Positions 25,701-37,700 of a stretch of 64,000 bases of DNA are shown piece after piece (within the stretch, counting starts at the first letter, position 1; every line of letters starts with the position of its first letter). This DNA comes from Apteryx mantelli (Eukaryota; Chordata; Aves; Apterygiformes; Apterygidae), in NCBI RefSeq assembly GCF_036417845.1, contig NC_089979.1, forward strand, positions 8,981,424 to 9,045,423, read 5' to 3'. Made by a program: the position numbers and the translations under genes. The notes beneath the pieces are model-generated. The model had not been told where the DNA came from. It saw only the letters and a list, made by a program, of their open reading frames with translations, and did no database searches.

Positions 25701-28700
25701 GCTAGTAATTTCCAGCTTGAGAACTGTCACTCTAAAGACACACATCAGATACTGACAATATTAATATTTGTATGGCAGAGACCTACACTAAGCTAGAGAT
25801 GATTATCTCAGATACAGCTGAGGTGAATTTACAGTGAGCAGAATGGTCTCTGCAACTGGTACTGCAAAACACAAGGACCAAACCTATTATAGCAGAAGTG
25901 TTGGTATGTCCAGGATTCTCTGTGGATATAAACGATAATTTGTGCACAGAAAAGCATTTATTTTCCCAACATTATCAACCAGCTATACGGAAAAAAACAG
26001 TTACTGTTCCTTATAAACCTGTTCCATGTACTGAACTGTTAGAGGAAATGTATTAAATCTATCCTAGAGAAACAGTTTTGCATACACAGGATGGAGTCAC
26101 ACCAAGTGCAGAATATAGGAGTATTTTGTTATTATTGTTCACCTTGTATTTACAGTTCTCTACATAACTTCAGTCTCCAAAATTATCAAAAGGGCACCCT
26201 TCACAATCACAAAATTCACACAGAAAATACAAGAAAAAAAAAAATCTTTACCTGAATCATAAAGCCATTTTCTTCATCCAGTTCACAGATGCATCTTACA
26301 ATTTCATTGAGAGCATCATCTTCATCCTGAGACTCTTCAAAATTAGTTGAATCAAAATCCTGATTGTATTCATCACCGCTAAGTAACAAACTCTCTGTGG
26401 AAGAATCATCCAAGAACTCCACATCTGAAAGGTCTAGTAAAAACAAATCCGTGTGAAATTGTGTGTGCAAAGAGATGCAATACTTTACAGAAATACAGAA
26501 CTTTTGGCAGTGAAAAATCTTAACCTGCACATAGCCAAATCACTCACAAATGCACTGATAGTAGGTTAGATTTCTTGAGGAACTCTGCTAAGAGCCTTTA
26601 ATGTAATGTGATCACCTCAAAAGCAGAGATAACAATTAATCAAAGCAAGTACAGTGTAGAACAGCTTGGAAAGTGCAAGTATTTTGATTTAAATGGATGA
26701 AATATAAATCAGCCTCCATATTTATAGATACAATCCCAAACAAAAAACTTTTTTTTTCCTTTCAGATTCTCCTTTTTAAGGAATTAAACCTACAAACTGA
26801 AAGTTTCAGTTCAGCCAACCTACTTTCTCCACTAAGGTCAACAGACAAGATAGCTCTCGGATACTGGTATGACGTATTCTTCTCTGAGAACATGCTGCGC
26901 AAAGTCAGAGAGCTCCCCGAGGACCGTGTTAACGGAGAGGAGCACCTGTCCAAGAATTCAACAGAACTGTCTTCATAATCCGAATAATCTGAAAAGTTAA
27001 CATCAAAAGATTAACTGCTGTTAAAGTAGTAAAGAAAAATTTGTCACAAGTGCAGAAATGATAAACAGGTAAGACTACAACATTATGCTCAAAAGTAAGG
27101 AATATCAACATTTAGGTATTAAGATGATGGAACTGTGCAAATATGAACTGGTAAAAGTGCTTCATAACCTATTTTATCCAGAAGTTTCCAGTAAAAGACA
27201 TTACACGACAAACATTAAAACTGTCTTTTTAACTTCCTCCCTGTCTCTGTATGTACAGAGGAATAATTCTTCATTTAAAATTTTATCACTGTATGAGTAA
27301 AAAAGATCTCATATTCTTATCACTGCAACTCATCCTGTAATATTTACCATCTTTAGATAAACTCTTTTTCCTTAAGTCTATTTGTAGCAGAATGCTACAA
27401 ATGGCACCTACCTGTAGGCTATACTAGTTGAAACAGTCCCAAGAAACACAGTTGCAAGCCTGTCCTTATCAAGCCTGTCCCAGGAAAGCCCAGTGGTAAT
27501 TAGAGTTAATCCTCTTATAAATTATTACTTTGGAAATAAAAGGGTAATCAAGTTTCTACATTTTCATTCTGTTAAAGTATTCCTGTTACCATATGTATCT
27601 ACAATTCTTGCAATGGGTTCCACAATACACTTCTCTCCTAAATACTTCCATAAAGCCATTGTCAATATTTACTTTTTCTCTGTCAAGAACAGAATCATTC
27701 TACTACGTGATTCCTAAGTACATTTGCTTGAAGTCAGGATCAGCGATGATAAACTGCAATGTTTAGAACACTACTTTATGTTGTATTCCTATCAACCTCA
27801 ATGAATTAGAATGGTATTAATAACAGAAGCTACCTACCTTCTACTTTATATGGGTTTGATCTGAACAGTCACTCATGCATATACTCACAGCACAGAGGGG
27901 AAAACAGTGTTTTTGTTTTGTTTTTAAGCCTTACACAAAATTTATGATTCAAAAGGGGATGAAGTATGCCTCACACTTTCATTTCTGAAGTGCCCTGAAA
28001 GTAGAGGGAGCTAGTCCTGGAGAAAGAGAAGACTGTTTATTTTGATAGACCATATTTCAGTGAGCTTTTTCAGGGTCAGACACCAGAGCAAGAATCCACC
28101 AAAGCATTTTTCTTTTTCCTTGGTTAATGAGTCCAGACCGAATGCCTCTGGATTCCTAGAAGTCTTTTTCTAAGGGATGAATTTGGGTAGAAGAGAAATG
28201 CTCGCATTTTTTCCTTACACTCATTTCTGCATCTGGATTTAAGACCTCTATTTATTGGGGCATTATGAGATATAGAATTTTCCCCTAATAATTACAAGCA
28301 CTGGATCTGTCCAACTTCTCCCAAATATTTTAAATTGTACACTAAGTCAGTCTTTCCTGTTGGTTCAACTAAATTTCAATACTTAGCAAATATTGAAGAT
28401 TTTGCATCTTCAAAGATGCAAGAGAACTTATCTATTCTTTCTTAGGAAATAGGTGAAACAGAAGGTTCACAGGAATACCGTGCAATAGGTGTTCCAGTTA
28501 CAGAAAATATATTTGTAGATTTAGACATGTTTCAGATACATACCTTAACTTGGCACCTATTAAAACAGTTCTATTCCAAAGATCTTTTCAAATGCTTCAA
28601 TCATTATTTTGCTTATTTCTATGCAAGCATTCTTCACAAGCTTTTACACAAATAGTCAGCCTGTCATTATATTCAGAGAATACAGGAATGTACAAACTGT

Positions 28701-31700
28701 TTTTTTACACTTATGAAACTGTATTGACAGTGTGCTTCCGAGGATACTGCTGTACACAAAGTGATGACACATTGCTTTTGAGTATCTTCCTAAAATGGCA
28801 GGGAAGTACCATTACTTCTGTGGGGAGTAATAATTCAATCTGCCGTGTTTTAATATCCACAGATGAGGCAGCCAGAACTACTTAGGTTTTGTGGTTGTGA
28901 TCTTGTGTGGTGCTTTGTTTGTTTGTTTGTTTTTAAATCAGTGAAGTGGCTTTTGTATACCTAATATTTAATAGCATCTTCTTTCAAATGCCTTCCCAAC
29001 ACAAGCAAAAAAAACCTGCCAATAATTTTCAGGTAATAGCCTCTACTGAACTTTACAGTTTAAAATTATAGTACCCCAATATACAGACAATGAAATATGA
29101 AAAATCTAACTTACTGCAGTTCATATTCAAGTACTGCATTATTTGGAAGCATTATCAGGTTACAGTACAAGTTTTAGACAGACAAATGCTTAATCACTCT
29201 AGATATCCACAAGGCATCTTTAAAAGTCTGTGGTCAAAAGGTCCACATATGCATAGGATTTTTCTACATGCTTATGAATTTTTGTTTTTAAGGAAAAATT
29301 CCTTGTTTGATAGGTTTTTAATTTCCACCTTCCCACATTTTCAGAAGTTTCAGTCAGAGGTATTATGACTGATATCTAGTAAAGCACACTCTCAAGGTAC
29401 ATGAAAGCAAAAAAAATCTGATAGTATACTAAGGACAGTCTATGTTTTTGAATATTTAAATACATTCTCCAAAAACAACAGCAGTAAGATAAAAATAAGA
29501 AATATTGTTTTAAGCCCTGAAACACTTCTTGAGGTAAGCAGGTATAATATGCAGAAGTTCAGTCTTCAGCAAAAAGAAAAGATAAGAGTTTGAGTTTGCA
29601 TTTGCCCTTGCTGCTATTTGTACTACCATAATGCTACAGCCAAGATTGCACTGGTAAAACTTGACACCAAGGAATTTGTAACTTAAGTTTATAGGAGATC
29701 AAAAGACCCAAGAAGGGGAAAAAGGAGAAGAAATAAAAAGAAATGGTAAGACTGTACTGGTCAGCAGGATAACTATTCCATTAAATTGACTTTTTTTTTA
29801 AATATTAGCACAATTTCTATGAAAAACTTGACAAGGAGACTTACAGTAAAGATAAGGCTAAAAAGTCACCTTGTTAGTGGAGTATTATTCAACCAAGGAA
29901 AAAGCATGAAGTGATCTGAAAGTTTAAAAGAGCACACAGGTAAGGTGGAACAGGCTACTTACAGCCTCACATCTGAAATACAAGTTGTTTTTGTTCTAAA
30001 AGGGAAGGGAAATAAAAGAGAAAAGAAAAGGATGAGTGATACAGTCAAAGTATAAGCATAGGGAAATGAGCTGAAGACAAATGGAATCAACATCTGTCAA
30101 GACAACGGAGAAGGCTTGTCACAGAAATACCAACCTCAACTGTTAAGCCTCAACTGTTAAGGAGAGGCTGCATCTTACACAGTAGACCTCAGATTTAGAC
30201 CAGGTGTGAGAATAATTTTAAGGTGTAATCAAGATGATGAGGAATGGGTATACAAAAGTTCAAATGAAAAATCTGAAGAGAAGAAAAGAACATACCTGCA
30301 CATCGTTTGAAGGAAGAAAAAGAATTAAAATGCCTGCGGAATCTATCATTTAGACACAGGCTATAAGCACAGAAATGGGATCACAGATCAAAGTATCCTT
30401 TCAACATTAAGACCAAAAGCTTATTCTTTGCAATTTCTAATATTTTAGATTCATATTGTTAGAAATAAGTTTTAATATTTAGCTATTAATGTCAAAAATA
30501 AGATCCACTGGTTTTGCTCATTTTCAAAAAAGAAATACATATTAAACTTACCATGTTGTTTAGATTTCTTCTTTTTTTTCTTCTTCTTTTTCTGTTTTGA
30601 TTTATGATCTTTCTCTTTTTTCTCTTTTTTCTCCTTTTCCTTTTCTTTCTTTTTACCTGAAATAACAAAATAAATATTTTTAAACAGCAGTAACAATTAA
30701 ATTCAAGCTATTTTGGTGATCTACTCAGATTAACATGTTTTAATTTGCTTGATAGTGTGTTAGTCTAGGTGTTAGTCTCTTATTAATTGATAGTAGAATG
30801 GTACATTTTACAATTTTAAGCATTGCCAAATGAGATGTCAAGAGAAAAAAAAAATAAAGCAAAGCACACAAAGTGACAGATTTAAATAGCTTATAACAAC
30901 ATATAACAAAAACGTTTGGGCAGGAGAAAAAACAAGCTTTTTTAAAGGACATAATTCCAAGCTAGAAAGATAATGTGGTCTTAAAAACACCTACTACACC
31001 TACAAAAAGTAGGTGAAACAGACTCATAAAACTGCTGATGCTGTCAGCAGTTTCTACTAAACAGCAACATCCTCACATAAAACTGATTCTGAATAAAATT
31101 TATGTCACGTATTTTGCATTGCTGTTCACTTATAAGCACTGTTGACATTCTCATGAGGATAGGTACTTTATCTTGGAAGAATTCAATTTACTCTGTTAAT
31201 TCTTCTCTGACGAAATGTATCCCACAACATGTCATTCTATAATCATTTTCTAAGCAATCAGTTGTGAGATAAATAAAGATAAAATTGACTTGTTATGGAA
31301 AATAATCCTTACATACTGACTTCAAGGAGATATTTCCTGCACAGAAATTGAGTCATATTATCTGCTTGGTAAGTATAGGAACAGAACTTTTCCCTCCTGG
31401 CAAAAATAATGCTAATTCACATATGAATTCTTGTTCATCTATAACCATAATTTTTACACAGGGAAAACCAAACCCCTCTTACTTAAGATTTTTGTTCAAG
31501 AATTGCCAAGTGTTTTGTCAGTCACACTTGGCTATTTCCTTTTATTTTACCTGTCAGTACACAGAAATAAATGCAACATCACTAATTCAACTAAAATCAG
31601 CTTTGGTTTGGGCTTCTTACCTGGGACAGGATACTACAGACCTGTCATAGATACTACTTGGATCCTTCCAAATCCTTGTTATTTGCATTTTCATTTTTTC

Positions 31701-34700
31701 CTTATAAAATTATTCCTCACTACAAGTTTTTTGTATATATAAACTGTAAGAGCTAAAAACAAATTGCAACTGGCCCCTGGAAATATTTATATACTTTTAC
31801 ATTAGCAGTTCAGAGACATCAAGTAAAGTGTTAGAGCTGTCTATACTATTACTCTTTCAAACCTTTGCCTTTTTCCCAAAAATCTTCTTTCTCTGTACAT
31901 ACCATATGCTGTGGAGCTTTTCTCTTCCAGTTTTCCTTTCCTTTCCATTCTCACTGCGCCTGAAAATTGAAGAAGAACATATGACATTAGTGCAATGTCT
32001 GGCTGATGACCCGCTTTCTTGTAAATGTCATTAGATGGCAAAAAGTCCTACTGGTACATAATATTAAGAAACATACAAGCAATACATTGATTTTTAATGT
32101 CACTTTACAGTTATTTTTATTGTCTAAAGCACTGGAAACAAAAAGCATTGTAGTTTACCAACTTCTGAATGCTTGTCCTTCTCAATCACGTTCTTTAATA
32201 TTTTCTCCTTCAGACTCTCAAAACATTTCTCCTTTATGGGCACAGAGTACTGTATCTCTGTCCCTTCAGAGCTCACTGATGTGGAAGACCGCTTTTTTTT
32301 ACTATTCCCTTTGGGTAACTTTAGACTATTGGTTAAAGGCATTTCCAGATGTAAGGCATGTACATGGGACGAGGGTGCTGAAAACAAGAAGACAAGTTTA
32401 CTAGGCATTCAGTAAAGATTGCAGCCAGATCACTGGCTGGGTCAGATCACTGAAACGTCAAATATTGGTAATATTATCACAGTTAACATATAATTACTGC
32501 ATACGAATGCCTAGGTCTCAGTCTTACATACAAGATGTTACATGCCAAAGAAGGTTTCCTTATCTATTTGGGAATTTGCATTCACTTTCTAAACAGTAAC
32601 ATTAGTTTAAACACACTTTGCTCTACTTTTAAGCCTTTTTGTTTCCTTTTCATTTCAATGTAGTAGAAACCCATGTCAACAATAAGCATAAAAGTGCTGA
32701 TATTGCCAAAATTCTTTTAATTATTGTTCTATTATGTGAACAGAGACTCTAAGCTCTTCTACAACGTTTCTGGTACTCAGTATGAAATTTACACTTCAGC
32801 TTATTGCATTTTTATTGGTTCAATAACATTTATATCACTCACTGTCTTTCATGTGTATATTCAATATACATTTGAATTACATGCAAAATACTATGAAAAT
32901 TTATCAGAATTCAGTATCACACTCATACTGACAATTCTCACTGTGCACTTTCAGTAAACCTTGGAATATTTAGGTAGGGTTTTTACCTCAATGTGTATTA
33001 GGAAATAACACAGCTGAAGGAACACTAAAATTACAGTTTTTCATTGCTGATATTTATAATCAAATAGGACAATGGAATTTTCAAATATTCAAACTAGAAC
33101 AAAAGCCCTTTGTAAAGAACATAACCAATATTGTTCAAATCTCTTTGCAACTGTATTGGTCCATATAGCGAGAGCTTTAAGTCTCATCTAACTATAATCA
33201 GGCAAGTCATTTTTAGTGCCTCTCAACATGTGAGCCCAACAAAAAGATCAGCATCCAAAAATCATTTGCTGGTGAAACGGTTGAACTAAAGACAAAAATC
33301 CTGAAGGAAACCTGCTACTGGTCAAGATGTTAAATAAGACAAAATACAAAGCTGATCTGGAATAGCTTTGAGCTCCCTCTTTTATGATGTTGAGTAATAC
33401 AAAAACAAAAAGCATTTAAACAAACAGTGTTAAGATAATTTGGTAAGTCTGAGAGTCTTAAAAGGATTCTGGAGGAAGTAACAATAATATCCTGGGGATG
33501 GCTCCCTAAAAAGGCTTTGCAGGCTTGGAAAGACCAACCCAACTCTGTTATGAAACTTACTCTAGCTCCTAGGCCGCCTCCTCTTGGGAAAACAGCCAAA
33601 ACGTCACAGAGCAAGAAAGCTGCATGGGCAGCGGAAGCAATAGGAGGTAGTACGTTATCTACCACAGTGTACAGACTTTTTAAATGCCAGATGTTCTCGG
33701 CTATAAGATGCAAGGCACTACCAGGTACCACGCACTTGAGCCAGCAGGCAGAAGCAGCCATTCATTCCGTGCGCTGGCTTTAACGCAAGACGCGGGCCGC
33801 CTGCCTACAGCTGAGGTTGCCTGTGCCTTCTGGTAGCTGAATGGACTGTCTCACCCAAGACTATAACCCTTTCAAGTCTATCCTAACGTTCAGCCTCTTG
33901 CTCTTCTCTATGTCCCAGTGAGATAAGTCCCCTTAATATATTTATCATCAACACAGAACACCATCCACATTAATCCTTCTTTGGTTTCCTAATTAATGGT
34001 TATCTCTATCACAGGGCTGAAGCTGTCCTGCAGTATGTGGAGCAATGAGTACGTTTTTAACACTTCAGAAAAAAGAGTGACGCTTCTCCACATGACCATG
34101 TTATCAGGGTCTCGCTCTGCTGGATCACTTGTAAAGAGAGCACATTAGGAGCACTCAAACGCACATATGAGAATTTGGTTGGGTCCCTGCTATTTTGATG
34201 AAAAGCTCTAAGAACGCTTTATCTGAACAATCTCCAGAAAAATTTAGTCCCGACCTGTCTATTTAAATAAGTTAGTATTTAAACTTCATTATACAAAATA
34301 AATCCTGACCTCAGACATCCGTATGTGCTCTGCTATCACTAATCACAATGCAAACCTCAGTATCTCAATTTTTAACACAAACACATCCGACTTGGAGTAG
34401 TCAGTAAGTGAATAACTGACAAAGGTTTGGGGAAACATTCATCATAGCAGAAATCCACTACGGTCACACAAACCACCATCTAAACACCACCACTATCTAA
34501 ACTCCATCTCTATAGTAACCAGAAAAGAGAAATTACTATTATGCCTGCATAGTCTGTTATGTTATTCCCGGTATTTACTCATTAAATATTACCTAATATT
34601 AAGTAATATAAAGTATATAAAATTATATATGAGTAATATAATGGAAAGCATTACAGATTGAGAATCACAATTTTGCTTTCACCTAAATAAAATGTTAATG

Positions 34701-37700
34701 CCTGCAAACTCTTCAATTTTCAAGTGCATAGTTATTATGCCTTACAAGCAGCTCCAAAATTAAATAAAGTAGACAATCACAGTCTAGAGACCTAATATAG
34801 CAAAACAAATACTAATTTATAAAAGTATCTTTTATGGAGACATTACCATCTTTCTTTTTTCAGCTGGTATTTTTAACTGCCATTTTATCGCTGTTCGGGA
34901 GTCTAGTACACCGCCTCCACGCAGTGAAGCGTGGGAGGTCTGCAATTAGCACTCAGCAGAAACGAAGCTACTTACAAGACCAGATTTGAAAAAACTAATG
35001 ATTACGTCATTGCTCTAAGGTCAATTTTATTACCTAACGAAATCACAAAAAAGAATAATTCCAGATCCAAACCAAATGCAAATCGAAGAAACTTCCTGCC
35101 GGCTTTGAGACGCTTTGGTAATGTTACTTTACATGCGCTGCTAAGGCTGAAGTGACACAGGCCCCGCTAGCGCGAACGCAGGCGCGTAACAGAGCGCCGT
35201 GGTACAAACGCAGCGGCACGAGAACTGCTTTTAGTGGTATGGCTTACTTCAGTTCAACAAACTATAATAAGTTATCCCCATGTGAAATGACTTCTTTTGT
35301 TACAGCGTATGCCACTCTGTGGCTTTTGATGTTTCACCTTTCCTAACAACAAAAATACCAACTTCCGTACTACTAACGCACGACTTGGAGCATAACTCAG
35401 CCGGCGCAAGTCTGGGTTCTCCCAGGAAAACAAAGGAGCATGACCGTTTTTCACCTTTTGAATTTTCAGTGCTTAGGATGCCGATAGCAAAACGCCCTTT
35501 AAATACACATTCTGGATGATAACAGACCCTGCCCAGAACAGTGCCCCTAGGAAGGACGAGGACGTGAAAGGTTCTTGTTTGCCTTCAACAAACAACTACC
35601 CCACAGAATCAGCTAGAAACTTCAGGGCAGGCAGAACGGCAGAAGTCACTGAAAACGGAGTCCAAATTAGGAAGTAAAATTGACTGTCAACAGATGTTAG
35701 GAGTGGAAAAAACATGTCTGTAAAGTAACAAGAGGTTTACGTTGTTAGAGTGTAGGTAATTCTTAAAGGCAGGGTAACTAGGAAACTGCCAAAAGTTTAT
35801 TAAAAAAAAACAGATTTCTTTTTCTGAAAATTCCATACAGCAGTTGTTTCTTGATCATGCTGCAGTAAACTTTAAACTACATAAAAGTATACAACGACTT
35901 TTTTCTTTTAGCGTGTGAATTTTTCCCATTTAGTCAACCAAATGTTACTGTGGTAGCAAAATCATCTAGACTGAGCTAGAACAGGGAATAGCAGCTAACG
36001 TGTAACAATAATTTTTCCTTCTGCTTAAAATTTAAAATTCAGATTGCTTACTGAGATTACGTTTGCTAAGTATATAACTGCCAAACACAAATGGCGTAGA
36101 GCTACAGAAAACAAGAAAAATAACCATGAATTTAAAGAAACCGACAATTACAAAAAGATCTGAATTTCATGTAGTTAGCAGTGGAAAACTACAGTGTTTT
36201 GAATGTATTCAGACTGACCGTGAATTTGAAGTCGGTAATAGGCTCAGTGACAGAAAAAGCAAATCATCTATATTTTAAGCAGTTTGACAAATAGAAGAAT
36301 TTTCGTAATTGTGTGCATTTACAATATCAGGCACGCACAAGTGGGTCCATATACCAGTTTAGCCAAAGCTAAAGTGCATCAGTTCAGAAATTAGATATTA
36401 GCGCACCAGTGCCACCAGAACAATACAGTAGTGCCATGCAGCCTGCAGACTGAAGGAATTGGTTACAATGCTCTCGTACTGCCTTTATAAAATGACAAGC
36501 TGTTCATTTTGAACAGCGACTTTGTGAAGGAAATTGTGTTAATACTATAAATTGCTATATACATTTCTACACTTCAGTACAGAAAATTATCTCTTTTCTC
36601 ATCCCTTTCCTTGGAAAGGCACCAAGCTAGCAGCTTTTGAATAAGAAATCATTAAAATGCATTATTTTTGACAGTGCAAAATTATTTTTTCTATTGGTTC
36701 AACATGTACCCTACATCAGAAGTCTATACTTTCAAAGACACAAATTACATCCCTGGGTCTAAATAGTACCTAAATAGCACTCTTCTAAATAGTCTAATTA
36801 ATATTCTTCTGCAGCTACCTTCAGAATGGTCAGTGATCATGATAAGCTTCTTAAGGCAAAATATTTCCATTACCTCCATAATTTCTGAAACTATCTACTG
36901 TGATGTACTGAGTTTTCCAGGATTAAGAACACAGCAAGTCTGACTCAAGCACACTTAGCAAATTCCATGGTATTGTCAAAATCTAGATGATCAGATTTCG
37001 ACACAAAAGATTCGTCCAAGTTGCTTCAATAGAACCTAAAGAAATCTAAAATATCTTAAGTCGAAATGGATTTAAAATAGTTCTTTCAGATTACAAAAAA
37101 ACCCAGATAATTACAGAGAAGTCTGCATTTTACATCAGAATTCTCAAATTTTGGCACAGAAGAGCAGCGCAATGTACATGCTGAACACCACAATATTTTA
37201 ATTATGCTTAGGCAGCCAGATGTTCCTCCATTTGCAAGTAAACAGCTACAACTACTTGCAGTACTCTCAAGCATCAGCAAGGTTGAGAAAGGAAAGCTTT
37301 GGGAACCCCTCCTTTATATATTTGTTTGCCCAAACGCTACAAATGCCACTAAGAGGTTCATTAGATAAAAGAAATTATAAAAAGAATTGATGGTACTCAT
37401 GCTATTGAAGTATGGAAGTATTCTGTGTAATTGCACGTGCTTAAGTACCTTTAGTTAAACACCTTTAGCAAAGGTTCCAAGCGCTTCCACTTTCCCATTC
37501 TAGACTCAAGCAGTAATAGCAGACAATTTTATGTCAGGGCATGGCTTTCCCTGACACAAAGTGTTTTGCTTTGTCAAATATTTTTCAGTCATAAATAAAA
37601 GGGATTATAAATAAAGCATGTTATTTCTTTGGTTAGACTCAGCTGTGGCCCAGGATCAAAACCAAGTTCAATCAATAAACTGGTACGATGATATTCATTG

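Larger units (their letters stand above)
24270..30551 (-). other. PHF20L1 introns between the Lys-rich and PHD exons
   Basis: Introns 24270-26251, 26434-26823 and 26989-30551. They contain a 14-bp tandem duplication at 30134-30161 and short homopolymers. I see no other gene. The 105-codon minus frame at 24755-25072 and the 111-codon plus frame at 28550-28885 look random. Confidence 0.8.

Noticed and set aside
26697..26978. 93-codon plus-strand frame
   Set aside because: Antisense to a well-supported PHF20L1 exon with conserved protein.
32006..32415. Plus-strand frames of 80-132 codons
   Set aside because: Antisense shadows of the in-frame 219-nt PHF20L1 exon.
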